From Actinomadura hibisca NBRC 15177 (lineage in GTDB: Bacteria > Actinomycetota > Actinomycetes > Streptosporangiales > Streptosporangiaceae), in contig NZ_BCRO01000040.1 in NCBI RefSeq assembly GCF_001552635.1, forward strand, positions 124,001 through 188,000: 64,000 nucleotides of DNA, in the 5' to 3' direction. Position numbers and translations under genes: made by a program. Position 1 is the first letter of the stretch. The number at the start of each line of letters is the position of its first letter. The notes under the pieces are model-generated. The model was given only the letters and a program-made list of their open reading frames with translations, searched no databases and was not told the origin of the DNA. Below are positions 49,221-60,096 of this stretch, one piece after another.

Positions 49221-50513
49221 ATGGACATCCGCGACTACGCCGACCGCATCTGGCGCGGCGAGCAGAACGACAACATCGTGCACACCGGCATGAACGGCTC
49301 CGGCGTGGTGGACATCGCCGACGGGCTCGGCTGGCTGCCCGGCTTCGGGAACGTGGTGACGTTCCGGACGCGCGGTGAGCTGCTGCTGTTCGACACCGGC
49401 AACCCCGCCGCCGCGCAGAAGACGCACGAGCGGGTGCGCGAGTGGAGCGGCGACCCGCTCACCACGGCGTTCTACTCCCACGGCCACATCGACCACGTGA
49501 TGGGCATGGGCCCGTTCGACGCCGAGGCCGAGCGCGGCGGCGGACTCCGCCCGCAGGTGGTGGCGCACGAGGCCGTCCGCGACCGTTTCGACCGGTACGT
49601 GCTGACCGCCGGGTACAACTCGGTGATCAACCAGCGCCAGTTCCAGCTTCCGGACCTGCGCTGGCCCACCGAGTACCGGCACCCGGACGTGACCTTCCGC
49701 GACGGCCTGAGCGTCACGCGCGGCGAGCTGACCTTCGAGCTGTTCCACGCCAAGGGCGAGACCGACGACGCGGCGGTCGCCTGGGTGCCCGAGCACCGGC
49801 TGCTGCTGCCCGGCGACCTGTTCATCTGGCTCACCCCCAACTGCGGCAACCCGCAGAAGGTGCAGCGCTACCCGCGCGAGTGGGCGCACGCGCTGCGCCG
49901 CATGGCCGCGCTCGGCGCCGAGATCATGATCCCGTCGCACGGCGCGCCGGTGTTCGGGGCCGAGCGTGTCCACCAGGCGCTGACCGAGACCGCCGAGTGG
50001 CTGGAGAGCATCGTCGAGCAGACGTTGGCGCTGCTGAACGAGGGCGCGCGGCTGGACGACATCGTGCACGCGGTCCGCCCGCCCGCCCACCTGGCCGACA
50101 GGGTCTACCTCCAGGCCAAGTACGACGAGCCGGAGTTCATCGTCCGCAACCTGTGGCGGCTCTACGGCGGCTGGTACGACGGCAACCCGGCCCACCTCAA
50201 GCCCGCCCCCGACGCCGAACTGGCCCGCGCGGTGGCCGCCCTGGCGGGCGGCGCGCCCAAACTGGCCGACGCCGCCCGCCAGGCCATGGAGAACGGCGAC
50301 CTGCGCCTGGCGGTGCACCTGGCGGAGATGGCGATCCAGGCGGACCCGCAGTCCGCGGCCCTGCACACCGTGCGCGCGGAGGTCTACGCCGCCCGCGCGG
50401 CCGCCGAGCCGTCCCTGATGGCGACCGGCGTCTACACGTGGGCGGCCGACGAATCCCGCCGCGCGGCGGGCCAGGAAGCGGCCGCCCCCTCCGTGCCCCG
50501 CCTCATCGGCTGA
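49221..50513 (+). CDS. Metallo-beta-lactamase-fold hydrolase with alkyl-sulfatase-like dimerisation domain
   Basis: 430 residues. Metal motif SHGHIDHVMG (H87, H89, D91, H92), later AKGETDDAAVAWVPEH, LLLPGDLFIW and SHGAPVFG. The C-terminal part (LDDIVHAVRPPAHLADRVYLQAKYDEPEFIVRNLWRLYGGWYDGNPAHL) is the dimerisation domain of SdsA-like alkyl sulfatases. It lacks the signal peptide and C-terminal SCP domain of secreted SdsA, so it is probably a cytoplasmic hydrolase of sulfate esters or related compounds. ATG follows GAGAGG. Overlaps the convergent hydrolase gene by 11 bp. Confidence 0.85.
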   Translation: MDIRDYADRIWRGEQNDNIVHTGMNGSGVVDIADGLGWLPGFGNVVTFRTRGELLLFDTGNPAAAQKTHERVREWSGDPLTTAFYSHGHIDHVMGMGPFDAEAERGGGLRPQVVAHEAVRDRFDRYVLTAGYNSVINQRQFQLPDLRWPTEYRHPDVTFRDGLSVTRGELTFELFHAKGETDDAAVAWVPEHRLLLPGDLFIWLTPNCGNPQKVQRYPREWAHALRRMAALGAEIMIPSHGAPVFGAERVHQALTETAEWLESIVEQTLALLNEGARLDDIVHAVRPPAHLADRVYLQAKYDEPEFIVRNLWRLYGGWYDGNPAHLKPAPDAELARAVAALAGGAPKLADAARQAMENGDLRLAVHLAEMAIQADPQSAALHTVRAEVYAARAAAEPSLMATGVYTWAADESRRAAGQEAAAPSVPRLIG

Positions 50514-51834
50514 AGGACGCGACGGCCAGGGCCAGGATCTCGTCCAGGTCGGCGGCGAGTAGGAAGCCCTCGCCGACCGCGTGTTCGGCCGCGCGCCGGA
50601 AGGCGGGCAGGTAGTCGTCCAGGCCGCCCGGGTAGAGGGCGGCCAGGTCCAGCGGACCGGTGGACCCGAAGTTGGTGGCGAAGCCGTCGTCGCCGGGGTG
50701 GTTCTCCTGGCCCAGGCCCGACAGGACGGCGGCCGGGACGTCCACCCAGGGCGTGCGCACGCCGCCGAGGACCACGCCGTGCCCGTCGCGCGCCTCCTCC
50801 AGGAGGGCGGCGGTGGCGGGCGCGACGCCCTCGGCGACCCACCGGTCCAGCGCCGCGAGCGCGGCCTGGGCGACGTAGTGGTGCTGGGGGCCGGAGTTGA
50901 CCGGGCGGGCCGTGGAGAGGCCGGACACGGCGGCGGGGTCCAGCGCCTCGGCCATCTCGCGGGTCGGGACCGTGCCGTCGTCGCGGGGGCCGAGGCTCAT
51001 GGCGTAGGTGTCGGCGTGCGCGGATCCGGCCAGCTCCCACAGCCGGCACCGCTCGCCGTCGGCCTGGCGGGCGGGCTTGGAGCGCAGCCGCGCGCCGAGC
51101 ACGTCCGACTCGGCCTGGAGCATCAGGATCGGCGCGCGCCCGTCGGTGCGCACCAGGTAGGGCCGGAACGGGCCGTCCTCGGACGCCTGCATCCGCCCCG
51201 GCCGCCCCAGCAGCAGGTAGCCGTCGTAGGGCCGGTGGTGGGGCGTGACGGCGTTGATGTGGCCGATCACGCCCCGCGCCGACTGCGACTTGCCCGCCGC
51301 CAGCACCCGCCGCACCTCCAGCGGCCCGAGCAGCCCTTCCCTGATCGCGTCGGCGGCCTTGGAGAACAGGTCGGGGCAGTAGGCGTCACCCGGGTGCTCC
51401 AGCGAGCGGTACCGGTCGGGCTGGTCCACGGTGACGGGATCGGGCAGCAGGTCGCTCGTGAAGGTGCTGCCGCCGTACAGCCCGGCGCGCTGCACCGAGA
51501 TCCCGACCCAGATCATGCCGGAACGCATGATGTGGCGGTGCGTCTCGGTCCAGAACGGGGCGCCGTCCGACCCTGCGGAGACGTTCAGCCACTCCACCAC
51601 GACCACGCCGTTGAACGCGGCGGCGTCGGGCCGGTGGACGACCAGCCGCGTGCGGAACGGCACGGGGGCCTTGGGCTCGGTCGTCCAGCGCCCGTCCAGC
51701 GGGGCGTCCACGGGGGAGAAGACGACGGCCTCGCCGCTCAGGAAGTACTCCTCGGCGATGTATCCGGCCGTGCCCAGGTCGAAGTGGGTGGCCTGCAAGC
51801 TGATGCGCCCCGGCAGCGGCCCCGTGATCTCCAT
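50503..51834 (-). CDS. Alpha/beta hydrolase domain-containing protein
   Basis: 443 residues from ATG at 51834; GTG at 51864 would add ten. FNGVVVVEWLNVSAGSDGAPFWTETHRHIMRSGMIWVGISVQRAG and the nucleophile elbow VLAAGKSQSARG (Ser in GKSQS) match the large secreted or cytoplasmic alpha/beta hydrolase domain family (PF20091). No signal peptide is visible. Convergent with the metallo-beta-lactamase gene, so possibly part of the same catabolic function but separately transcribed. Confidence 0.8.
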   Translation of the reverse strand: MEITGPLPGRISLQATHFDLGTAGYIAEEYFLSGEAVVFSPVDAPLDGRWTTEPKAPVPFRTRLVVHRPDAAAFNGVVVVEWLNVSAGSDGAPFWTETHRHIMRSGMIWVGISVQRAGLYGGSTFTSDLLPDPVTVDQPDRYRSLEHPGDAYCPDLFSKAADAIREGLLGPLEVRRVLAAGKSQSARGVIGHINAVTPHHRPYDGYLLLGRPGRMQASEDGPFRPYLVRTDGRAPILMLQAESDVLGARLRSKPARQADGERCRLWELAGSAHADTYAMSLGPRDDGTVPTREMAEALDPAAVSGLSTARPVNSGPQHHYVAQAALAALDRWVAEGVAPATAALLEEARDGHGVVLGGVRTPWVDVPAAVLSGLGQENHPGDDGFATNFGSTGPLDLAALYPGGLDDYLPAFRRAAEHAVGEGFLLAADLDEILALAVASFSR

Positions 51835-51932
51835 GAAGCGGTATGAAAGCACACATTCCACCACCCGGCCCCCGGCGGGGGCTGATCGCTCAGAGCGAAC
51901 GTTGTTGCGGAAACAAAATCCTGCTCCGCTTT

Positions 51933-51953
51933 CTTGAGTGTGTATGACTCAAC
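51933..51953. promoter_or_regulatory. HAIR box (HspR operator) before lon
   Basis: CTTGAGT-N7-ACTCAAC against the consensus CTTGAGT-N7-ACTCAAG: 13 of 14 conserved bases. It lies 40 bp upstream of the lon ATG. HspR controls dnaK, clpB and lon in Streptomyces. Confidence 0.88.
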
Positions 51954-51992
51954 TTGCGGTTGGGTCGTGGCGACAATGACTTGGAGCTGAGC

Positions 51993-54395
<2,403 letters not shown>

Positions 54396-54410
54396 CCAGG
54401 CCGTCAACGA

Positions 54411-54449
54411 GACGAGGCCGCTCCCGGGACGCCCGGGGGCGGCCTCGTC
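54411..54449 (+). terminator. Terminator after lon
   Basis: Outer 11-bp stem GACGAGGCCGC / GCGGCCTCGTC with an inner CCCGGG/CCCGGG pairing, 16 bp after the stop, followed by CCCTTTCC. Confidence 0.8.
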
Positions 54450-54553
54450 CCTTTCCGGGGTGAAGAGTCGGCCATGGTCGGTCAAAGCGCCGATTCCGCC
54501 GCGCCCGGCCCGGGGATCACAGCCGCGATGCCCGACGGCGGAGGGGGACCGCG

Positions 54554-55777
54554 ATGCTGACCGACGCCCGCGTGACGAGCGTGCCGGAGCTGACCGACCT
54601 GCTGGAGCGGGGCGGCCCGCCCACCGAGATCCAGCTCGGCGGCACCCTGGAGGCCGTCCCCGCGCTCACCCTGCCGCCCGGCTGGGCGCTGACCGGCCTG
54701 CCCGAGGCCGCGCTGGTCTTCGCCGACGGCGCGGGCCTCACCCTGACCCGCGACAACCGCGTGGCCCGGCTCCGGCTGGAGACCGCGCCCGACGCCGCCG
54801 CGATCACCGCCGACACCGGCCGGGACGACTGCGGCACGCTGGAGCTGGACGACGTCACCACCGTCGGCCGCGTCGCGATCATCGCCGAGGGCGCGCTGCG
54901 CACCGGGCACGTGCAGGTGCACGCCCTGCACGTCGAGGCCGCCGACGCCCGCGAGCGCCTGCCCCGCCCCGCCGGGTACGGCGTGGCGGTCCTGCAGGGG
55001 GCCTTCACCCTCTACAACCTCCAGGACGACGCCGGATCGCTGATCACCGCCGACCTGACCCGGATCTCGGCGGGCGCGCCGGACGCGCCGGTGCGGGGGA
55101 GCGGGGTCTTCGTCTCCGGCACCGACGGCGGCGGCCGCGTGGAGGCGGCCCGGCTGCACACCGGCGCCGTGCACTCCGACGGCGGCATCGCCCCCGGCAC
55201 CGCCGACCGGATCTCCGGCGGCGTCTTCGTCGTGCGCGCCACCGTCCGCGAGGTCCTGAACAACGGGCCCGTCACCACCTACGGCCCCAACGACATGGTC
55301 CTGGACCTGTGGGGCACCGCCGACGTGTGGACGGCCACCGCGCCGATCACCTCGCACGGCCCCAGCGGCATCGGGTTCGTCAACTTCGGGACGATCGGGC
55401 GGCTGCGCGTCACCGCGCCCGTCGAGACGTTCGGCACCGGCGCGCGCGGCTTCAACCTCTACGACGGCACGATCGACATCATCGAGTTCGACCGCATCAC
55501 CACCCACGGGGACGCCGCCGTGGGCGTGCAGATCGACCGGCCGTTCGGCTCGCTGACAGTCTTCAACGGCCTGTGCACCCACGGCGGCACCGGCGAGACC
55601 CTGGTCAAGGGCAAGATCGAGCGCCTTCCGGCCACCGCGCTCAGCCTGCTGCCGGGCGCGGACGGCGGCAGCGTCCGCGTGAACGGCGGCGCGGCCGCGC
55701 ACGGCGAGGGCGTCCCGGTCGTGCAGGTCCTCGGCACGGTGAAGGACCTCGCGGTCACCGGCGGCGTGCAGGCGTAA
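54554..55777 (+). CDS. Beta-helix-like protein, unknown function
   Basis: 407 residues, not recognised by name. It is rich in Gly, Thr and Val with short repeated strands (ITTHGDAAVGVQIDRPFGSLTVFNG, APITSHGPSGIGFVNFGTIGRLRV), about 20-25 residues apart, like a right-handed parallel beta-helix. No signal peptide or Cys cluster. ATG at 54554 follows GGAGGGGG. Related proteins appear in other actinobacteria as hypotheticals; a carbohydrate-related activity is possible given the fold but no catalytic residues stand out. Confidence 0.6.
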   Translation: MLTDARVTSVPELTDLLERGGPPTEIQLGGTLEAVPALTLPPGWALTGLPEAALVFADGAGLTLTRDNRVARLRLETAPDAAAITADTGRDDCGTLELDDVTTVGRVAIIAEGALRTGHVQVHALHVEAADARERLPRPAGYGVAVLQGAFTLYNLQDDAGSLITADLTRISAGAPDAPVRGSGVFVSGTDGGGRVEAARLHTGAVHSDGGIAPGTADRISGGVFVVRATVREVLNNGPVTTYGPNDMVLDLWGTADVWTATAPITSHGPSGIGFVNFGTIGRLRVTAPVETFGTGARGFNLYDGTIDIIEFDRITTHGDAAVGVQIDRPFGSLTVFNGLCTHGGTGETLVKGKIERLPATALSLLPGADGGSVRVNGGAAAHGEGVPVVQVLGTVKDLAVTGGVQA

Positions 55778-55931
55778 CGGCCGCGCGTTCCGGACGCCAC
55801 GGCGTCCAAGGTCAGCTAATTGAAGAGTAGTGGTCCGGCCTTTTCGGTCCCGGCCGTTGCACCTCGCCCGGCATAGTCGCCCGGCAGACGGGGACAAGCA
55901 GCGCGGAACCGAAGTGATGGAGGAACCACAA

Positions 55932-56429
55932 GTGGCCGGTACGGCGGAAATGCAGCATGCGGCGCCCCGCGAGCACCATCGGGCGCCCTGGTACGTGACG
56001 GTGCTGCGGGTGTTCGGCGTGCTGGTGGCCCTGGCGGCGCTGGGCGTGTTCTTCTACTACGCCTTCCGCCTCACCCTGACGCCCGTGCAGGACAACGGAC
56101 AGGCCGGTGGCAACACCGATCCGGGCGACTCGCTCCGCTTCTACATGGACCGCCCCACCAAGGAAGCGCTGCTGCAGCTCGGCGGCAACCTGGCGCTGCT
56201 CGCGCCGCTCGGCGTGCTGCTGCCGTGGGTGTCGGTGAAGATGCGCGGCCCGCTGCGGCTCGCGGTCGTCGGCGCGCTGGTGTCGCTGGCGATCGAGATC
56301 GTGCAGGGGCTGGTGGTGATGGGGCGCGCCTTCGACGTGGACGACGTCATCCTCAACACCCTCGGCGTCGTGCTGGCCTACCTGCTGGTGGGCCGCAAGG
56401 TGTCGCGGGTGATGCGCGGCCGCCGCTGA
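55932..56429 (+). CDS. VanZ-family membrane protein
   Basis: 165 residues with four hydrophobic segments. VanZ signatures: LGGNLALLAPLGVLLPW and IEIVQGLVVMGRAFDVDDVILNTLGVVLAYLL. VanZ relatives confer low-level teicoplanin resistance in some systems; in actinobacterial chromosomes the role is unknown. GTG at 55932 has GGAGG with eight-base spacing; ATG at 55917 is possible but has no ribosome site. Confidence 0.85.
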   Translation: MAGTAEMQHAAPREHHRAPWYVTVLRVFGVLVALAALGVFFYYAFRLTLTPVQDNGQAGGNTDPGDSLRFYMDRPTKEALLQLGGNLALLAPLGVLLPWVSVKMRGPLRLAVVGALVSLAIEIVQGLVVMGRAFDVDDVILNTLGVVLAYLLVGRKVSRVMRGRR

Positions 56430-56486
56430 CCCGGCGACGGCCTGGCGACGGCCCGCAGCCGGTCCGGCGCTGACCTCGCGCCGATC

Positions 56487-56523
56487 CCGGCTGACCCCGC
56501 GCGCCTAGCGCGGGGTCAGCCGG
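56487..56523. terminator. Bidirectional terminator containing a stop codon
   Basis: Perfect 16-bp stem CCGGCTGACCCCGCGC / GCGCGGGGTCAGCCGG with loop GCCTA; the TAG stop of the SDR-Ddn gene lies in the loop, so the stem includes its last codons. Confidence 0.8.
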
Positions 56524-58052
56524 AAGATCCGCAACTGCCGCTCCACCCGCTCCACGTACCGGTCGTAGACCGGCCACACCTCCAGCAGCCGGGGCCACAC
56601 CTCGGCGCGCTCCCGATCGTCCAGCAGCCGCGCCGTCACCGGCGTCGTCCGGCCCCGGAAGCTCACCTCCGCCTCCGGCGTCTTGATCAGGTTCCCCGTC
56701 CACGCCGGGTGCTTCTCCTGACCGAAGTTGGAGCCGACCACCACCCACGTGCCGTCCTGCTCGGGCAGGCACGCCAGTGGCGTCGTCCGCGCCTGCCCGC
56801 TGACCGCGCCCGTCGTGGTCAGCACCAGGCTCGGCACCAGCGCCTGGCCCAGCAGGAACCGGCCGCCGGTCAGCCTGTGCAGGGCGCGGTCCAGCGGCGG
56901 GACGACCTTCGGCCCCACCTTCGAGAACCACTTCGCGCCCGACACGCGCTGCATGAGGGGCCCGAACGCGCGCTTCACGGGACCGGGCGCGGTCGGGCCG
57001 GACGTCGGCTGCCGGGACATGTGCCGCTCCTTACCGCCGGGCGCGAGCCGCCCGGCCTTGCGGGGATCGAGGTGCCCGGACGCGGCCAGCCAGCGCAGCG
57101 CGTCGGCGGTGGTGTCGCGCACCGGGCGCAGGGTGAGGCCGAGCGCGTCCAGGGCGGGCCGGTCGTCGGTGGGCACCAGCCGCACCATGAACTCGGCCGC
57201 GTCGCGGGTCAGCGGGTAGTCGAACGGCCGCACCCGCTTGGCGGCGTCCAGCAACGTCCCGGCCGCGATCATCACCCAGGCCGGGACCGGCAGCCGACGG
57301 CAGCGCACGCCGGTCAGCTCGTCGCACAGGTCGGCGTACCCCGGCCAGGTGAGGAAGTGGCCGCCGAGCACCCAGCGGTGCCCGCGCCCCTCGGCGGTGA
57401 CGGTCCGTGCCAGCGCCTCGCCCAGGTCGCGCACGTCGATGACCGAGACACCGCCGGGCGGCGTCGGCCAGCCCTTGCCGAGCGCCCCGACGAGCCCTTC
57501 CATCAGCGCGTCCAGTATCGGCTGGTGCGGTCCGCACACGCCGCCCGGATACACGATGGTGACCGGCGCGCCGCTGTCCTGGAGGCCACGGACATAACGT
57601 TCGGCGGCCAGCTTGGAGCGTCCGTAATCGGTGCGCGGGCTCGCCAGCGGGGAGGCCGAGGTGATGACCGGGCCGTCCGGCGGCACGAACACCGCGATCG
57701 TGGAAACGTGCACGACCGGGGCCAGGCCGAGATCGACCGCGCCGCCGATGACGTTGCGGGTGCCGCGCACGTTGATCTCGACCAGATCGCCTGCGTCGCC
57801 GGTGACGCCGATGGCGGCGGCGCAGTGGATCGCGGCGTCGCAGCCGTCCATCGCGGCGCGCACGGCCGCCTCGTCCAGCATGTCGCCGGGCACCAGCTCG
57901 ACCTCCTCGGCGGTGACGCCGATCGCGGCCAGCGCCTTGGCGGCCTTGCCGGGATCGCGCACCAGCGCGCGCGGCGTGTGCCCGGCGGCCAGCAGCGCAC
58001 CGGCGGTGTAGGAGCCGACGAAGCCGGACGCGCCGGTGAGGAAGACCCGCAT
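56505..58052 (-). CDS. NAD-dependent epimerase/dehydratase fused to Ddn-like F420 nitroreductase
   Basis: 515 residues. Residues 1-335 are an extended SDR: TGASGFVGS at 6-14, Y143-x3-K147, and PGGVCGPHQP, resembling 3-beta-HSD/dihydroflavonol reductase-like enzymes. Residues 375-515 are a deazaflavin-dependent nitroreductase domain (LVLTTTGAVSGQARTTPLACLPEQDGTWVVVGSNFGQEKHPAWTGNL) that would bind F420H2. Between them, ATG at 57020 (residue 345) is preceded by AAGGAG at six bases, so the F420 domain may also be made alone. A hydride relay on a steroid or quinone substrate is a guess. Confidence 0.85.
   Translation of the reverse strand: MRVFLTGASGFVGSYTAGALLAAGHTPRALVRDPGKAAKALAAIGVTAEEVELVPGDMLDEAAVRAAMDGCDAAIHCAAAIGVTGDAGDLVEINVRGTRNVIGGAVDLGLAPVVHVSTIAVFVPPDGPVITSASPLASPRTDYGRSKLAAERYVRGLQDSGAPVTIVYPGGVCGPHQPILDALMEGLVGALGKGWPTPPGGVSVIDVRDLGEALARTVTAEGRGHRWVLGGHFLTWPGYADLCDELTGVRCRRLPVPAWVMIAAGTLLDAAKRVRPFDYPLTRDAAEFMVRLVPTDDRPALDALGLTLRPVRDTTADALRWLAASGHLDPRKAGRLAPGGKERHMSRQPTSGPTAPGPVKRAFGPLMQRVSGAKWFSKVGPKVVPPLDRALHRLTGGRFLLGQALVPSLVLTTTGAVSGQARTTPLACLPEQDGTWVVVGSNFGQEKHPAWTGNLIKTPEAEVSFRGRTTPVTARLLDDRERAEVWPRLLEVWPVYDRYVERVERQLRIFRLTPR
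57018..57035 (-). promoter_or_regulatory. Internal ribosome-binding site and start in the fusion gene
   Basis: Minus strand AAGGAGCGGCACATG: a strong Shine-Dalgarno six bases before an in-frame ATG at the SDR/Ddn domain junction. Confidence 0.6.
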
Positions 58053-58076
58053 GGCAGCAAACTAGCGCTTGGTCGT

Positions 58077-58205
58077 GCCGGAGGGAAAGCACCCCGCCCG
58101 GACGGGACGGTGCGACCGCCGCAACGGGCGGCCTGTTCCGGTCAGGCCGATAGCCGGGAAGTCACCGTCCGGCCCGTTGACGGCCCTGGAACGCTCCAGC
58201 ACACT
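58077..58205 (+). promoter_or_regulatory. Promoter and LacI-type operator of the inositol operon
   Basis: -35 TTGACG (58177-58182), 17 bp, -10 CACACT (58200-58205). Between them lies CTGGAACGCTCCAG (58186-58199), a LacI-family-type operator, so repressor would occlude RNA polymerase. The start ATG is 36 bp downstream of the -10. Confidence 0.6.
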
Positions 58206-58240
58206 CGGGGCTCACCTGACCGCCGACCGGGAGGGAACCC

Positions 58241-59242
58241 ATGAGGATCGGACTGGCCGGCGCGGGGCGCATCGGGGCGCGCCACGCCGCCGCGCTGTGC
58301 GGGCTCGCCGAGATCGAGTCGCTGGTGGTGGCCGACGCCGACCCGGCGCGGGCGCGGAAGCTGGCCGCCGGGCTGGGCGGGCGCGCCGCCGCCGTGGAGC
58401 CGGTGGAGGCCCTGTTCGGGGCCGGGCTGGACGGCCTGGTCGTGGCCGCCGCCACCGACGCGCACGCCGGGCTCGTCGGCCGCGCGGTGGCCGCCGCGAC
58501 ACCGGTGTTCTGCGAGAAGCCGCTCGCCTCGGACATTGATGGAACGTTCCAAATCATGGTCGCCGCGCGCACCGCCCGCGTCCCGGTGCAGGTCGGCTTC
58601 CAGCGCCGCTTCGACGCCGGGTACCTCGCCGCGCGCGAGGCCGTCGCCGCCGGGCGGCTCGGCTGGCTGCACACCGTGCGCTCGTGCAGCTTCGACCCCG
58701 CGCCGCCGCCGCCCTCCTACATCCCCGCCTCCGGCGGCCTGTTCCGCGACTGCCTGATCCACGACCTCGACTCGATCCGCTACGTCACCGGCCGCGAGGT
58801 CGTGCGGGTCATGGCGGCCGGGGGCAACCGGGGCGACGCGGTGTTCGCCGAGCACGGCGACGTGGACACCGGCGCGGCCCTGCTGGTGCTGGACGACGGC
58901 ACCCTCGCCGTCGTCTCCGCCACCCGCTACAACGCCGCCGGATACGACGTGCGGCTGGAGCTGTTCGGAGCCAAGGACAGCCTGGTCGCCGGGCTCGACG
59001 CCCGCACGCCGCTCACGCCGCTGCCCGCGCACGCCGTGCCCGACACCCCCTACAGCGGGTTCCTGGAACGGTTCGCGCCCGCCTACGACGCCGAGCTGCG
59101 CGCGTTCGTGGACGTCGTCGCGGGCCGCCGCCCCAACCCCTGCCCGCCCGAGGACGCCCTCGAAGCGTTCTACCTGGCCGAGGCGTGCGAGCTGGCGCGG
59201 CGCGAGTGCCGCGCCGTCGATCCGGCGGAGGTGCGGCGATGA
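58241..59242 (+). CDS. iolG: Inositol 2-dehydrogenase-like Gfo/Idh/MocA oxidoreductase
   Basis: 333 residues. NAD-binding GLAGAGRIGARHAAAL at the N-terminus, the family CEKPLA with catalytic Lys near residue 93, and the active-site DCLIHDLDSIRYVTG. It would oxidise myo-inositol (or scyllo/chiro isomer) to inosose. ATG at 58241 follows GGAGG. First gene of a six-gene operon with four-base overlaps. Residues near 100 are encoded by unusually A/T-ended codons that form a second operator. Confidence 0.85.
   Translation: MRIGLAGAGRIGARHAAALCGLAEIESLVVADADPARARKLAAGLGGRAAAVEPVEALFGAGLDGLVVAAATDAHAGLVGRAVAAATPVFCEKPLASDIDGTFQIMVAARTARVPVQVGFQRRFDAGYLAAREAVAAGRLGWLHTVRSCSFDPAPPPPSYIPASGGLFRDCLIHDLDSIRYVTGREVVRVMAAGGNRGDAVFAEHGDVDTGAALLVLDDGTLAVVSATRYNAAGYDVRLELFGAKDSLVAGLDARTPLTPLPAHAVPDTPYSGFLERFAPAYDAELRAFVDVVAGRRPNPCPPEDALEAFYLAEACELARRECRAVDPAEVRR
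58540..58551. promoter_or_regulatory. Intragenic LacI-type operator
   Basis: Perfect palindrome TGGAACGTTCCA inside iolG, differing by one base from the promoter operator core TGGAACGCTCCA, 353 bp downstream. The surrounding codons (ATT GAT GGA ACG TTC CAA) break the local G/C-ending rule, which suggests the DNA site is conserved. Confidence 0.55.
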
Positions 59243-60096
59243 GGGTGGCGGGAGCGCCGATCTCCTGGGGCGTGTGTGAGGTGCCCGGCTGGGGGCACCA
59301 GCTCTCGCCGCGCCGCGTGCTGAGCGAGATGCGCGCCCTCGGCCTGTCGGCCACCGAACTGGGCCCGGACGGTTTCCTGCCCGCCGACCGCGCCGAACGC
59401 GACGTGCTGCTGGAGCTGTACGGCCTGACGCTCGCGGGCGCGTTCACGCCCTTGGTGCTGCACGACCCGACCCACGACCCACTCGCCGAGGCCACGCGTG
59501 CCCTGGAAACCCTGCCCGACGGCGCGGTGCTCGTCCTGGCCGCCGCCACCGGCCTGCACGGCTACGACCAGCGCCCCGCCCTCGACGCGGCGGCCTGGAC
59601 GACCCTGCTCACCAACCTCGACGCCGTCGCCCGCCTCGCCGCCGACGCGGGCCGCACCGCCACCCTGCACCCGCACGTCGGCACGGTCGTGGAGACCCGC
59701 GCCGAGGTCGAGCGCGTGCTCGACGGCAGCGCGGTGCCGCTCTGCCTGGACACCGGCCACCTGCTGGTCGGCGGCACCGACCCCGTCGCGCTCGCCCGCG
59801 CCGCCGCCGACCGCGTCGCGCACGTGCACCTCAAGGACGTGGACACCGCGCTGGCCGGACGGGTCCGCGACGGCCGCACCGGCTACACCGAGGCGGTCGC
59901 GGCGGGCATGTACCGGCCGCTCGGCGCGGGGGACGTTGACATCTCGCAGATCATCTCCACGCTGGAGGGGGCCGGGTACGAAGGCTGGTACGTCATGGAA
60001 CAGGACACCGTGCTCACCGCCGAGCCCCCGCCGGGACGCGGGCCGCGCGACGACGTGCGCGCGAGCCTGGCCCACCTCGCGGAGGCCGCCCCATGA
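59239..60096 (+). CDS. iolE: Inosose dehydratase-like TIM-barrel protein
   Basis: 285 residues. Xylose-isomerase-like TIM barrel: the IolE-type opening APISWGVCEVPGW, metal and acid residues in TLHPHVGTVVE, CLDTGHLLVGG, HVHLKDVD and the C-terminal WYVMEQDT. IolE removes water from scyllo-inosose to give the 1,2-dione used by IolD. ATG at 59239 overlaps the iolG stop (ATGA). IolH or another epimerase is the alternative. Confidence 0.75.
   Translation: MRVAGAPISWGVCEVPGWGHQLSPRRVLSEMRALGLSATELGPDGFLPADRAERDVLLELYGLTLAGAFTPLVLHDPTHDPLAEATRALETLPDGAVLVLAAATGLHGYDQRPALDAAAWTTLLTNLDAVARLAADAGRTATLHPHVGTVVETRAEVERVLDGSAVPLCLDTGHLLVGGTDPVALARAAADRVAHVHLKDVDTALAGRVRDGRTGYTEAVAAGMYRPLGAGDVDISQIISTLEGAGYEGWYVMEQDTVLTAEPPPGRGPRDDVRASLAHLAEAAP

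Noticed and set aside
47784-50366. Upstream extension of the PucR frame to 1270 codons antisense to the MFS and metallo-beta-lactamase genes
   Set aside because: The extension is low-complexity antisense sequence; the PucR protein is complete from the ATG at 47783.
55917-55931. ATG start for the VanZ protein
   Set aside because: No ribosome site; the GTG at 55932 has GGAGG at a good distance, though the ATG cannot be fully excluded.
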